From Rothia terrae (GTDB lineage Bacteria; Actinomycetota; Actinomycetes; Actinomycetales; Micrococcaceae): a stretch of 64,000 nucleotides of DNA. The translations under genes and the position numbers were made by a program. Where the stretch lies: contig NZ_JAAXPV010000006.1 of assembly GCF_012396615.1 (NCBI RefSeq), forward strand, positions 1 to 64,000, given 5' to 3'. Positions 44,126 to 53,392 of this stretch are shown here, in pieces (the first letter of the stretch is position 1; each line of letters begins with the position of its first letter). The notes under the pieces were generated by a model, which saw only the letters and a list, made by a program, of their open reading frames with translations, ran no database searches and had not been told where the DNA came from.

Positions 44126-45421
44126 ATGAGCCGCACAGATGCTGAAAAGTACCCGTCAGTACTGGTTGACCCCAACGAGCCGGTAGAAGACGTTAAAAAA
44201 TACAAAATTATTGGGCCCGGCCTCGTTGTCGCAGCAACCGGCATCGGAGCTGCAGACCTTGTAGCCACCCTCGTTGCGGGCTCACGCTATGGCTACGCCC
44301 TGCTCTGGGCGGTTGTGCTCGGCGTGGTCCTCAAAATTATCCTTGTAGAGGGCGCAGGACGCTACACCCTTGCTACCGGGCGCACCATTTTTGAAGGCTG
44401 GCGTTCCTTAGGACGCTGGACGTCGCTCTATTTTGGCCCCTACATCATCATTTGGGGTTTTGTGTACGGCGCAACAGCCATGAGCGCGTCGGCGATGCCT
44501 TTAGCTGTGCTGTTCCCGTTCTTTGATTTGAAAATTTGGGCGCTCATCATGGGTATAGTGGGGCTGGTGACGGTCTGGGCAGGTAAGTACCATCTCGTAG
44601 AAAAGCTGACGGCCGTGTTAGTGGGACTAATGTTCCTGCTCATTGTGGGCCTGGCGGTTTACACGCTTCCTAACATTCCCGCCATCCTGAAGGGGCTCAT
44701 TCCATTTATCCCGGCTGGTGGGCTGAGCTATACCCTGGCTCTGTGCGGCGGCGTCGGCGGCACTATTACCTTAGCTGCCTATGGTTACTGGTTGCGCGAA
44801 AAAGGGTGGGATCGTCCACGATTTATGCGCGTGATGCAACTGGATAATACCGTTGCGTACGTTCTGTCTGGCATCTTTGTTGCAGCTACTTTGGTCATCG
44901 GTGTAGAAGTTCTTTACTCAGCTGGTCTTGCCGTATCGAGCGGTGACAAAGGTTTGTTGGAACTCGCGGACGTTCTCAATGATCGCTACGGCGCGGTAGT
45001 CGGCAATCTCTTTCTCGTAGGATTCTGGGCAGCATCGTTTTCATCCGTTATTGGCGTGTGGTCAGGCGTTTCGCTCATGTTCGCAGACTTCTGGGGAAAT
45101 CTACGCGGTAAAGAGCACGGGCATCCTGATACTGTCACAGGCGGGAAGTACTTCAAGTTCTTTTTGCTGTGGATTACTTTCCCACCCATGACGCTCTTAC
45201 TCCTGAATCGACCTATCTTTTTGGTGTTGCTCTACGGGGTGCTGGGCGCTCTGTTTATGCCTTTCTTAGCGCTCACTCTTTTGCAGTTGCTCAATACCAG
45301 GCGCGTCCCGGACCGTTGGCGTAATGGACTGGTCACTAACATTCTGCTGGTGATTACTACCGTCTTTTTCGGAGCTTTGGGAATTATGCAAACCTGGGAA
45401 GTTATTGCTAAGGCACTCTAG
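44126..45421 (+). CDS. Nramp-related divalent-metal-type transporter
   Basis: 431 residues from ATG 44126, preceded by GGAGAG; an in-frame TTG at 44114 is less likely. About eleven membrane segments. Segment 1 reads GPGLVVAATGIGAADLVATL, where classical Nramp proteins have the metal-binding D-P-G-N; here it is A-T-G-I-G-A-A-D. Divergent Nramp-related carriers of this kind may move magnesium, or a non-metal. A later hallmark is LYSAGLAVSSGDKGLLELAD. Monocistronic, followed by a long inverted repeat. Confidence 0.75.
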   Translation: MSRTDAEKYPSVLVDPNEPVEDVKKYKIIGPGLVVAATGIGAADLVATLVAGSRYGYALLWAVVLGVVLKIILVEGAGRYTLATGRTIFEGWRSLGRWTSLYFGPYIIIWGFVYGATAMSASAMPLAVLFPFFDLKIWALIMGIVGLVTVWAGKYHLVEKLTAVLVGLMFLLIVGLAVYTLPNIPAILKGLIPFIPAGGLSYTLALCGGVGGTITLAAYGYWLREKGWDRPRFMRVMQLDNTVAYVLSGIFVAATLVIGVEVLYSAGLAVSSGDKGLLELADVLNDRYGAVVGNLFLVGFWAASFSSVIGVWSGVSLMFADFWGNLRGKEHGHPDTVTGGKYFKFFLLWITFPPMTLLLLNRPIFLVLLYGVLGALFMPFLALTLLQLLNTRRVPDRWRNGLVTNILLVITTVFFGALGIMQTWEVIAKAL

Positions 45422-45466
45422 TTACAGGTTGGGGTCCCCTCGATACGTGACCACGTTTTTATCACT

Positions 45467-45528
45467 GTGACCACAAAACTCTCAAAATTACCCCTCATGA
45501 CTAGGTATTTTGAGAGTTTCGTGGTCAC
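45467..45528. terminator. Long inverted repeat, 22-base arms
   Basis: Arms 45467-45488 and 45507-45528 pair with one mismatch around an 18-base loop. A related shorter palindrome CGTGACCACG lies just upstream near 45446. Sits between the Nramp-like gene and the MaoC pair, starting the next gene's leader. Could be a terminator or an operator array. Confidence 0.6.
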
Positions 45529-45557
45529 CTTATCATCAGCGTGACATACTGGAGTAC

Positions 45558-46016
45558 ATGGCAGAGACTAAAGAAATTAATCCCGATATCGTAGGCAGGG
45601 TCTACCCTGCTGACGAGATGTATTCGGTAGGACGCGAGAAAATCCGCGAGTTCGCGCGCGCCGTAAAAGCAACCTCGCCCATCCACTTTGAGGTGGATGC
45701 TGCGCAGGCAGCTGGCTACGTTGATCTTGTTGCACCGCCGACCTTCGCTATTATTCTGGCGCAGAAGGCGGATGCCGCTTTGATTCAGGATGAGAGCGCG
45801 GGTATCGATTTTTCCCGCGTCGTTCATGCTGACCAGCGTTTTACACACCATCGTCCTATCATTGCCGGAGATGAGCTCGTCACCGAAGTACACGTGGATA
45901 ATGTGCGCGTGATGGGCGCTGGCGCCATGCTGACTACTCGCGAAGAAATAACGACTGTCATCGGTGAAAAGGTAGCGACTTGCATCTCTTCACTTCTAGT
46001 GCGAGCAGGGGAGTAG
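45558..46016 (+). CDS. MaoC-like dehydratase, HadA-type subunit
   Basis: 152 residues from ATG 45558. Hot-dog-fold N-terminal MaoC type: YSVGREKIREFARAVKATSP, GYVDLVAPPTFAIILAQKAD and HADQRFTHHRPIIAGDELVT. It lacks the D-x-N-x-x-H catalytic set, like HadA/HadC helper subunits of the mycobacterial (3R)-hydroxyacyl-ACP dehydratase. Directly followed, after 6 bases, by the catalytic partner. Confidence 0.85.
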   Translation: MAETKEINPDIVGRVYPADEMYSVGREKIREFARAVKATSPIHFEVDAAQAAGYVDLVAPPTFAIILAQKADAALIQDESAGIDFSRVVHADQRFTHHRPIIAGDELVTEVHVDNVRVMGAGAMLTTREEITTVIGEKVATCISSLLVRAGE

Positions 46017-46022
46017 AGAAGC

Positions 46023-46481
46023 ATGACTATTCGTTTTGAAGACCTTGAAAAGGGTACTGAAATCGGTAGCCGCGAAATCACCGTGACGCGTGCTGACCTC
46101 GTGGCTTACGCTGGTGCGTCCGGCGACTTTAACCCGATTCACTGGAACGAGCGTTTTGCCACCGCTGTCGGACTACCCGGCGTGATTGCTCACGGTATGT
46201 TCACCATGGGATCCGCCGTTCAACTGGTAACCGATTGGGTAGGTGACCCCGGTGCGATTATCGATTACCAGACGCGTTTTACTAAGCCTGTACCTGTGGC
46301 AGATGCCGAGGGCGATAATGCGCCTAACACCGGTGGCAACGTTATCTCGGTTAGCGGTAAGGTCGGTGCTCTTGATGATGACGCGCGAACCGCTCGCGTA
46401 GATCTCACCGTGAGTGCCCCTGATTCAGAAGGCAAAGACCAAAAAGTTCTGGTCAAAGCCCAAGCAGTCGTCAAGTTCTAA
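46023..46481 (+). CDS. MaoC-like dehydratase, HadB-type catalytic subunit
   Basis: 152 residues. The hydratase 2 motif is intact: YAGASGDFNPIHWNERFATA followed by GVIAHGMFTMG, giving catalytic aspartate and histidine. With its HadA-type neighbour it would dehydrate (3R)-hydroxyacyl thioesters in fatty-acid elongation. In many Actinobacteria these two genes sit beside murB; here an MFS gene lies between. Confidence 0.88.
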   Translation: MTIRFEDLEKGTEIGSREITVTRADLVAYAGASGDFNPIHWNERFATAVGLPGVIAHGMFTMGSAVQLVTDWVGDPGAIIDYQTRFTKPVPVADAEGDNAPNTGGNVISVSGKVGALDDDARTARVDLTVSAPDSEGKDQKVLVKAQAVVKF

Positions 46482-46508
46482 GAGACTTTTGTACCTGCTC
46501 ATTTGTGC

Positions 46509-46540
46509 TTCGCATCCGGTTTCTCATGACCGGATGCGAG
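46509..46540 (+). terminator. Terminator-like hairpin after the hydratase pair
   Basis: TTCGCATCCGGT pairs with ACCGGATGCGA around an 8-base loop; no strong T-run follows. Confidence 0.65.
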
Positions 46541-46685
46541 GCATATTCCTTCTAAGCGCTGACCGCGATGAACCTCTCACGACATAAGAGGTAACCACTG
46601 CTCACCGAACTAGAAATGATGTCTTTTACTGCACTAGAGTTTAAAGACTCTCGCATACTATCTCGTACTTGAAAGCATCTTTGTC

Positions 46686-47951
46686 GTGAAAGCTACTCTT
46701 ACCGACCAACAGATAAAAACCTGGTACCGGGCAGTACTTATTATCTTCTTCGCCTCCGGTCTTTTGACCGCATCCTGGCTGACTCGACTGCATGATATTT
46801 CGCACGGTTTGCACCTTACGCCGGGACCCATGGGGATGCTACTTCTGGCGCAGACGGTGGGCTCGTTTTCTGCGGTGTCGATGTCAGGGTATTTGGTATC
46901 GAAATTTGGTGCTCGCACCTGTATCTTAGGCTCGTATATTCTTGCAACCGCGGGAGCAACACTCGTGGGGTTAGCCGTGAGTATCGCAAGCGTCCCGCTG
47001 GCGGCTTTCTCGCTGATGATTATGGGTCTTGGTATTGCTGTCTCTAACGTTGCTTCCAACGTTCAGGGCGTGGCGGTTGAACGCGCGCTAGGACGCTTTG
47101 TCACCCCGATTATGCACGGCTTCTTCTCGATCGGCACGGTAGTTGGTGCTGCCATCGGGACCGCAGACACCTTCCTCGGAGTGCCGTTCGGGGTGCATAT
47201 GTTCTATATGGCTGTTTTGATTATCGCCTTGGTACTGTACTCGTTGCGTCACTGCCATTCTGAGAACTACGGTCAAGATAGTACCGCCATGATGGCGCAG
47301 GTTACCTCCTACCGAGTCAAGGATGCATGGCGTGATAAGCACACTATCCTCATCGGTATTTTTGTGCTGGGTATGGCACTGGCGGAGGGCTCAGCTAACG
47401 ACTGGATTGCACTTGCCCTCACCCGAGAATACGAAACGACGGCTACCGTGGGGTCACTTGGCTACTTCACTTTTGTGGCTGCTATGACCACAGGACGCTT
47501 GTTAGGTACTCGCTTCTTGAACGCTCACGGACGCATCAGCGTGCTACGCGGCACCTGCTCACTGGCAATCATCGGACTCATTATTTTCATCTTTGCGCCG
47601 AATACCGCCATCGGGTTTGTGGGGCTAGTCATTTGGGGTCTCGGCGCATCCCTGGGATTCCCCACCGGTATGAGCGCCGCATCCGACGACCCCGTGAAAG
47701 CTGCGGTGCGCGTATCTGTTGTCTCGACCATTGGCTACGCCGCTTTCTTGGGCGGTCCGCCACTGCTGGGAATGCTGGGCGAAGCTTTCGGAATTCGCCA
47801 CGGTTTGCTAGCGGTGCTGATATTCGTGGTCTCCTCGCTGATGCTTACCCGCTACCTTGAAGTTTTCAAGAACGATAAGCCTGTTCACACTGAATCTCTT
47901 GGGCCTGATCCGGCAGCTGCTGTTCCGCAAGAACATCCCAACCAGCCCTAA
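46686..47951 (+). CDS. MFS transporter
   Basis: 421 residues with GTG start. Twelve membrane segments. The A-motif region is seen as GYLVSKFGARTCILGSYILA. Other features: GLGIAVSNVASNVQGVAVER, HGFFSIGTVVGAAIGTADTF and GLGASLGFPTGMSAASDDPV. The pattern resembles FucP/YbjJ-type carriers. Substrate unknown. Sits between the hydratase pair and murB. Confidence 0.85.
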   Translation: MKATLTDQQIKTWYRAVLIIFFASGLLTASWLTRLHDISHGLHLTPGPMGMLLLAQTVGSFSAVSMSGYLVSKFGARTCILGSYILATAGATLVGLAVSIASVPLAAFSLMIMGLGIAVSNVASNVQGVAVERALGRFVTPIMHGFFSIGTVVGAAIGTADTFLGVPFGVHMFYMAVLIIALVLYSLRHCHSENYGQDSTAMMAQVTSYRVKDAWRDKHTILIGIFVLGMALAEGSANDWIALALTREYETTATVGSLGYFTFVAAMTTGRLLGTRFLNAHGRISVLRGTCSLAIIGLIIFIFAPNTAIGFVGLVIWGLGASLGFPTGMSAASDDPVKAAVRVSVVSTIGYAAFLGGPPLLGMLGEAFGIRHGLLAVLIFVVSSLMLTRYLEVFKNDKPVHTESLGPDPAAAVPQEHPNQP

Positions 47952-47970
47952 ATACAGATAAACTAGGGGA

Positions 47971-49068
47971 GTGAGTGAAATGTTATTAAGCGAACTGACG
48001 ACCGCCGCAGTGGGCGGACCCATCAAAAATTATGTTCGCGCAACCAGCGAATCTGAAATTATCGAAGCCGTAAAAACTGCCGACGAAGCAGGCGAGAAAC
48101 TGCTCATTGTTGGCGGTGGCTCTAACCTGATTGTCGCTGATGCTGGCTTCGACGGCACCGTTGTGCACATCGCCTCAGAGGGTATTCGCGATCTTGAAGT
48201 ACCTGCCTGTGGCGGTGCGAACATCCGCGTGCAAGCCGGTCATAACTGGGATGCTTTTGTGCAGTACGCCATCGACCATGAATGGGTTGGTATCGAGGCA
48301 CTCTCAGGTATTCCCGGTACCGTTGGTGCAACCCCCGTACAAAACGTAGGGGCATACGGTGCGGAAGTCGCTCAGACTATCTCATCGGTTCGCACCTGGG
48401 ATCGCGAAAAGCGCGCTGTAAAGACCTTTGCGCTTTCAGACCTAGATTTTAGCTACCGCCATTCGGTGCTCAAAGAAAACACCGTCAACGGCTCACCGCG
48501 TTACGTGGTGCTGACCGTTGATTTCCAGTTCACCTTCGGTACTCTTTCTGCACCTATACGCTACGCCGAACTAGGACGTCGCCTGGGCGTTGAGGTAGGT
48601 GAACACGCAGAATCCCGCAAGGTGCGTGAGACCGTGCTTGAGCTGCGCGCGTCTAAGGGCATGGTGCTGGACGCGGATGACCGCGATACCTACTCCACCG
48701 GATCGTTCTTTACCAACCCCATCGTTGATGAGTCAGTGCGAGAGCAGTTACCTGCGGATGCGCCGTCCTACCCTGCCACCAACGCGGCAGGCGAGGTTCT
48801 TGAGGGCAAGATTAAACTCAGCGCGGCCTGGCTGATTCAGAACGCTGGCTTCGATAAGGGGTTTGGGCTGGAGGGCGATTCTCAACAGATTGCTGGTGGT
48901 CGTGCATCGCTATCTACCAAGCACACCCTGGCTATCACTAACCGTGGTGAGGCTAGTGCTGACGATCTTATGGCAATCGCTAGCGCGATTCGCGATGGCG
49001 TGAAAGAATCCTTCGGCATCGAGCTTGTACCCGAACCTGTGATTGTGGGAACAGGCTTAGCGAAGTAA
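47971..49068 (+). CDS. murB: UDP-N-acetylenolpyruvoylglucosamine reductase
   Basis: 365 residues, FAD-dependent step 2 of UDP-MurNAc synthesis. FAD-binding region: LIVGGGSNLIVADAGFDGTV and SGIPGTVGATPVQNVGAYGA. Active-site region: SYRHSVLKE and DRDTYSTGSFFTNPIV (proton-donor serine). The long actinobacterial/E. coli (type I) form, with AAWLIQNAGFDKGFGLEGDS near the C-terminus. The start at 47971 (GTG) follows TAGGGGA. Confidence 0.94.
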   Translation: MSEMLLSELTTAAVGGPIKNYVRATSESEIIEAVKTADEAGEKLLIVGGGSNLIVADAGFDGTVVHIASEGIRDLEVPACGGANIRVQAGHNWDAFVQYAIDHEWVGIEALSGIPGTVGATPVQNVGAYGAEVAQTISSVRTWDREKRAVKTFALSDLDFSYRHSVLKENTVNGSPRYVVLTVDFQFTFGTLSAPIRYAELGRRLGVEVGEHAESRKVRETVLELRASKGMVLDADDRDTYSTGSFFTNPIVDESVREQLPADAPSYPATNAAGEVLEGKIKLSAAWLIQNAGFDKGFGLEGDSQQIAGGRASLSTKHTLAITNRGEASADDLMAIASAIRDGVKESFGIELVPEPVIVGTGLAK

Positions 49069-49107
49069 GTTTTCTATAGAAATTTTTTTATCGTTGTAGC
49101 GACGATG

Positions 49108-49143
49108 TGGGGGCGGTCCTGTGAAAGGGCAGCCCCATTTTTA
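49108..49143 (+). terminator. Terminator after murB
   Basis: TGGGGGC pairs with GCCCCA (with an A bulge), followed by TTTTTA. Confidence 0.7.
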
Positions 49144-49188
49144 TATGGTTTACGGCGTAGAGAATCGGTGTAAGAGGGCTTCCCGGAG

Positions 49189-49286
49189 ACAAGTAAAAAC
49201 GCGGCGCACTGGTTGAGTCTGGCATGAATCGCTTTGCGAGCGTAGCGAACCAAGCGAGAGGGGCTGTGCGCCGTGGTTGTACTTGT
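49189..49286. repeat. Dispersed hairpin element, copy A
   Basis: Arms 49189-49209 and 49266-49286 pair over 21 bases with three mismatches. The 56-base interior holds the family core TCTGGCATGAATCGC, GCGAGCG and TAGCGAACCA-AGCGAGAGGG, which itself can fold (TCGCT/AGCGA). Arm sequence is unrelated to copies B and C. Confidence 0.75.
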
Positions 49287-50295
49287 GGAGGGAGCTGAAG
49301 TTAGGTCCTTTGAGTGCTATCCAAAGCTAACTAGCTAAGGTAATTCTGCTCATCCGACACATCGAGGTTTCGGGGCGCTGAAAATGAAGCTGAGGACAAA
49401 TAGCTGAGTCATCTGCGCGGCGTAGAAACCCCTACCAATACGTATATTTATGCAAAATGATGCATCCGCCGACACCTTTGGTGCTGGGATGTGGGCACGC
49501 TTTGCGCCCAACCTTGCTTGGTAAATAAGAATCTTTCTCAATTTTAAGAATGTGATTGCGAGTGCTGTGTGGCTCGCTATTGATTTTGAACCGGGTATAA
49601 GTTACTATTTGGTAAATAGTTATACAAAGATAAAGATTTCTTCTGAAATAAAATCAATCGTGGCTTAATCGGGTTGATTTGTTTATGTTTGCATTATTGC
49701 AAAATTTTTCTCAGTGGTCTATATCATCAGTATTATTACTAGTCAGGTGTGTTCTTTGTGAAAAAATACTCTGTGGTCAGACCAATAATAAATATTTAAA
49801 AATCTTGCAAAATTGTTAAATATGCGCAAAGATCGGTGAATACTCATAACGATATTGGCTATCTACTACGACGGAATTTTTAACGGTGGGCGTACGCACT
49901 TTTACTCGAAACACAGCTCCAGGAACCCGGTGGGCATCTCCGGCTATACACGCCACGGTACCCGTTCCCACCTACGCCGCGTCCGCCCCTTACGCCTTCG
50001 AGTTGCTCGCACCAGCGCATATTCAGTATGACTATACGACGTATGGCGCAATTTGCACGAGCGTTAAAACCACGGTGAGTACTCACGCGCTCGGCTGCAT
50101 CCAGCGCGTGAGAGGAATCCAAGAACTAATCGCTCACGGTGCTACGGAACTCCACTCGCATTCACTGATCGTAGCCTTTCTTTGCGGATGTACTAGCGTG
50201 GAATGGATTATCGATAACAACAACTGGTCAGCACATAAAATCCAAAAACATATATAGAACCCGAAGGATGCTCCCCGCGCGGTATCCGCGAATAT
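49287..50295. other. Gene-poor, mostly AT-rich region
   Basis: About 1 kb without a convincing gene. 49540-49870 is strongly AT-rich, unlike its neighbours; composition jumps near 49880. Open frames at 49886-50257 (plus strand) and 49880-50122 (minus strand) have no ribosome sites, no family resemblance and shadow each other. The region may be decayed foreign DNA. Confidence 0.5.
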
Positions 50296-50538
50296 GTGGG
50301 CGACTGTGATGTGTATGAGTTCCGTTTTAGAACGCCACGACATTTGTGGGCAGAAAACCTCACCGAGCTTCTCGACAGCTGGTGTAGCGAAGAATTTTTG
50401 GCCTCTGACTGCGCGCATAACCCTCGCTGCTTTCAGCGAGAAACGTTTGAGTGCGTAGTCGCTAATACTTGGAGTTTTACTGATAGACACGGCGAGACTC
50501 AGACCGCGACTGACGTCTTTCGTGTCCCCAATCAGTAA
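50296..50538 (+). CDS. Possible hypothetical protein, or tail of a broken gene
   Basis: An 80-residue frame from GTG 50296. Upstream in frame it is open to 50239 (giving PEGCSPRGIREYVGDCDVYE), so the protein may begin earlier or be the end of a broken gene. It is aromatic and acidic with five cysteines (SWCSEEFLASDCAHNPRCFQ). Support comes from the hairpin terminator starting 5 bases after the stop. No ribosome site seen; no family recognised. Confidence 0.4.
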   Translation: MGDCDVYEFRFRTPRHLWAENLTELLDSWCSEEFLASDCAHNPRCFQRETFECVVANTWSFTDRHGETQTATDVFRVPNQ

Positions 50539-50542
50539 CACC

Positions 50543-50580
50543 GTGTGGGAGGAGAATGTGGGGTTCTCCTTCCACACAAC
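50543..50580 (+). terminator. Terminator after the small ORF
   Basis: GTGTGGGAGGAGAA pairs with TTCTCCTTCCACAC (one mismatch) around a 7-base loop, then AACTTTT. Confidence 0.75.
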
Positions 50581-50656
50581 TTTTATAACTTATGCTTAGA
50601 TATACGCGGCTATCATTCAGGTTGCTGAGGTAGATTCAAGAGCAACTACTGAGATT

Positions 50657-51064
50657 ATGGGGGAATGCATGGGTCTTAATCACGAGCTTGACCGCAGCTC
50701 GGGTGGCGCTGTGCACCGCCTCATGGCCAGGCTGCGAGGCTTCCTGCATCATCACCCTGCACTTTTGCTGCTATACCGCACCCTTGTGATTGTCGTTGGC
50801 ACTATTTTGATGCTGATGGGGTTAATCATGCTGGTGACGCCCGGCCCTGGTTGGCTCTTTATTTTTATGGGCATGGGGCTGTGGGGAACAGAGTTTCACT
50901 GGGCACACCGTGTGAACGTGTGGGGTAAAAAGAAAGTGCTTGATGCCTGGAATGCAGCTAAACGCAAGCGGTACGAAAGGTATCTGCGACAGCGTGCCCG
51001 CATCTGGCAGGGCCGAGAAAACCAAACTCATTTTTGCCCGACAGGCACTCACTACCATTCATAA
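50657..51064 (+). CDS. PGPGW-motif membrane protein
   Basis: 135 residues; an ATG at 50669 would drop four. Two adjacent membrane segments: LLYRTLVIVVGTILMLMGLI then VTPGPGWLFIFMGMGLWGTE, which carries the PGPGW signature of a small actinobacterial transmembrane family. Basic C-terminal tail (KRKRYERYLRQRARIW). Function unknown. Convergent with the GntR gene. Confidence 0.8.
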   Translation: MGECMGLNHELDRSSGGAVHRLMARLRGFLHHHPALLLLYRTLVIVVGTILMLMGLIMLVTPGPGWLFIFMGMGLWGTEFHWAHRVNVWGKKKVLDAWNAAKRKRYERYLRQRARIWQGRENQTHFCPTGTHYHS

Positions 51065-51085
51065 AGCAGCGGAGCACCGCAAGGC

Positions 51086-51523
51086 TTAGGCGTGATGCTG
51101 AATTTGCTCAAAACCTAGCGCATGACGGCATGCGGTTAGGATTTGGGAGTCCTCAAAACCGAGTCCGCGCATAGCGGCAACGTAGTCAGCCGTGAGCTGA
51201 TGAGCCTTATGCTCGGTGGCGTCCACGGCCGTAATAAAGCTCCCCGCGCGTCCGTGGGTCTCAATAACACCTGCGGCTTCTAATTCTTTATACGCTTTTG
51301 CAACAGTGTTTACCGCGATATTTAGTTCATGGGCTAAAGAACGGACCGGTGGCAACCGATCTCCTGCCTTGAAGGTGCCCTGCGCACGCGCGCTAATAAT
51401 CGTCCGTCGTAACTGCGAGTACGGGGGAGTGTCTGAATCTTTATTGACCGTAAAATGCAAAATACTGACGTCGCTAGCGGGGCTAACGACGTCAGTATTG
51501 ATTTGCGATGATGCGTGAGGCAT
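51086..51523 (-). CDS. GntR-family (YtrA-like) regulator
   Basis: Start at 51523 is favoured by GAGGAGA upstream; a longer frame would overlap asd. 145 residues. Winged helix: PPYSQLRRTIISARAQGTFK, AGDRLPPVRSLAHELNIAVN and AGVIETHGRAGSFITA. The short C-terminal extension of two helices marks the YtrA subgroup, which usually regulates ABC exporters. Here it follows asd by 16 bases, so it is likely co-transcribed. Target unknown. Confidence 0.85.
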   Translation of the reverse strand: MPHASSQINTDVVSPASDVSILHFTVNKDSDTPPYSQLRRTIISARAQGTFKAGDRLPPVRSLAHELNIAVNTVAKAYKELEAAGVIETHGRAGSFITAVDATEHKAHQLTADYVAAMRGLGFEDSQILTACRHALGFEQIQHHA

Positions 51524-51539
51524 ACGCCTATTGTCTCCT

Positions 51540-52679
51540 CTAGAGGGCGCCGGTAGCAATCTTGAGCATACGGCGAACAGGCTCAGCTGCGCCCCATAGT
51601 AGCTGATCGCCCACGGTGAACGCGCTGATGTACCGCGGTCCCATTGCTAACTTGCGGATGCGCCCTACAGGAATATCCAATGAACCGGACGCTGCTACGG
51701 GGGTCAGACCCTCCATCGAGGCTTCCTTGGTGTTAGGAATGACTTTCGACCACTGATTATCTTCATCGATAATCTTCTCAATCTCTTCAACGGAGAGATC
51801 TTCGGTGAGTTTCATGGTGAGCGCCTGTGAGTGTGAGCGCATGGTTGCAATGCGTACGCACAGACCATCCATGATGACGCGGTCTTCTTCGCTGAGTCCT
51901 AGAATCTTGTTGGTTTCAGCATCGGCCTTCCATTCTTCTTTGGATTGGCCGTTGCCAAGATCGGCATCAATCCAAGGAATCAAGGAGCCGCCCAGGGGAG
52001 CACCGAACTGGGTGGTGTCGAGCTCGCCGGAACGCTGCTTAGCAAGTACCTTGCGGTCGATCTCCAAAATAGCGGACGCGGGGTCGGCAAGTTCTGCAGA
52101 AACGGTACCGGAGAGGTCACCGAACTGCTTGAGTACCTCACGCATGTGGCGCGCACCGCCACCGGATGCTGCTTGGTAGGTCATGGAGGTCGTCCACTCA
52201 ACTAAACCCTGCTTGAAGAGTCCGCCCAAGCCCATGAGCAGGCAGGATACAGTACAGTTACCGCCGATAAAGTCTTTGACGCCGGAGTCCAGCCCGCGAT
52301 CAATCACGTCGCGGTTGATGGGGTCAAGAACGATGACAGAGTCGTCATTCATGCGCAGGGTTGACGCTGCATCAATCCATAGACCGTCCCAGCCGCGTTC
52401 GCGGAGCTTGGAGTGCACCTCTTTGGTGTAGTCGCCACCCTGAGCTGTCACGATGATAGGAAGCTTAGCCAGCGCATCAATATCGTGCGCGTCCTGCAAG
52501 GTGCTTTCTTCGAGCGCACCATCGAATGTGGGCGCGGGCTTACCCGCCTGCGACGTTGAGAAGAAAACGGGGGTAATACCCTCAAAGTCGTTTTCTTCCA
52601 GCATGCGCTTCATGAGCACGGAGCCCACCATGCCGCGGTAGCCTACAAAACCTACTGAGTCACCGGTTGTAAAAGTCAT
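51540..52679 (-). CDS. asd: Aspartate-semialdehyde dehydrogenase
   Basis: 379 residues. Converts aspartyl phosphate to aspartate semialdehyde for lysine/DAP, threonine and methionine. NADP-binding [20 protein letters not shown], catalytic cysteine in [17 protein letters not shown], and [20 protein letters not shown]. The close match to the E. coli-type (long) enzyme, instead of the roughly 340-residue form of many Actinobacteria, is notable. First gene of asd-gntR. Confidence 0.94.
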   Translation of the reverse strand: MTFTTGDSVGFVGYRGMVGSVLMKRMLEENDFEGITPVFFSTSQAGKPAPTFDGALEESTLQDAHDIDALAKLPIIVTAQGGDYTKEVHSKLRERGWDGLWIDAASTLRMNDDSVIVLDPINRDVIDRGLDSGVKDFIGGNCTVSCLLMGLGGLFKQGLVEWTTSMTYQAASGGGARHMREVLKQFGDLSGTVSAELADPASAILEIDRKVLAKQRSGELDTTQFGAPLGGSLIPWIDADLGNGQSKEEWKADAETNKILGLSEEDRVIMDGLCVRIATMRSHSQALTMKLTEDLSVEEIEKIIDEDNQWSKVIPNTKEASMEGLTPVAASGSLDIPVGRIRKLAMGPRYISAFTVGDQLLWGAAEPVRRMLKIATGAL

Positions 52680-52748
52680 GTGTTCAGTCTAGCTTTTGTG
52701 GGCTGTTATGGCAGGATACTTTCTAATTGTGAAACGAAAGCGCAACAA

Positions 52749-52788
52749 ACGGGACGCGGCTCACAAGGTTTGTGAAGTCGCGTCCCGT
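52749..52788 (-). terminator. Terminator after folA
   Basis: ACGGGACGCG pairs with CGCGTCCCGT, with an inner TCACAA/TTGTGA stem. It lies about 30 bases past the folA stop on the minus strand. Confidence 0.85.
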
Positions 52789-52817
52789 GTAGTGAGGTTC
52801 GTCGAGAAAGATTGGGC

Positions 52818-53390
52818 TTAGCGGGTCCAGGTCTCGAAACGATAGGTCAGCGGTAGCTTCTGATCATTGTCATCCATGAGGTAGCCACGTTCAGAACGCT
52901 GGGAATCGCTCACGGCACTTTGGCTCCATTCCCCGCTCACAACCGGTGCAGACGCATCGCCCTGAATCGATCCGGTAAAGACGGTGCGCTCAACCAGGCT
53001 CACGCGTCCGTCGACGACACCCGGAATATCGGTGAGAGCCAGTGTCTGCTCATAGATGTTGGCGCCACCAATAACCCATACGGTTTCGGCGTCCTGCGCA
53101 TGATTCAATGCGTATTCAACGGCACTGGGAATATCTGCCACCCAGGTAGCGCCATCGCGTTCAGTAGGCTCGTCAACAGAACTCGTGACCACGATATTCA
53201 GACGCCCGGGCAGCGGCCGAAAGCGCGGCGGAAAGGACTCCCACGTCTTGCGTCCCATAATCACAGGGGCGCCGAGAGTCACCTCTTTAAAATGAGCCAA
53301 ATCCTCCGGAGCATACCAGGGCATATCGCCGTTGCGTCCAATAATTCCATTCTCAGCCTGCGCCCACACAGCGCCTAAAATTTTAGCCAT
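52818..53390 (-). CDS. folA: Dihydrofolate reductase
   Basis: 190 residues. GAVWAQAENGIIGRNGDMPW (substrate loop), the acidic residue in PEDLAHFKEVT, PVIMGRKTWESFPPRFRPLP and the NADPH motif WVIGGANIYEQTL. Regenerates tetrahydrofolate consumed by ThyA, whose gene ends 2 bases upstream. A slight insertion near the C-terminus (ERGYLMDDNDQKL) lengthens it versus E. coli (159). Confidence 0.95.
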   Translation of the reverse strand: MAKILGAVWAQAENGIIGRNGDMPWYAPEDLAHFKEVTLGAPVIMGRKTWESFPPRFRPLPGRLNIVVTSSVDEPTERDGATWVADIPSAVEYALNHAQDAETVWVIGGANIYEQTLALTDIPGVVDGRVSLVERTVFTGSIQGDASAPVVSGEWSQSAVSDSQRSERGYLMDDNDQKLPLTYRFETWTR

Positions 53391-53392
53391 GA

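Noticed and set aside
49886-50257. 123-residue plus-strand frame
   Set aside because: No ribosome site, no recognisable family, and overlaps several other equally open frames; recorded only as part of the gap.
50134-50577. 147-residue minus-strand frame
   Set aside because: Its start lies inside the terminator hairpin at 50543-50577 and it has no ribosome site.
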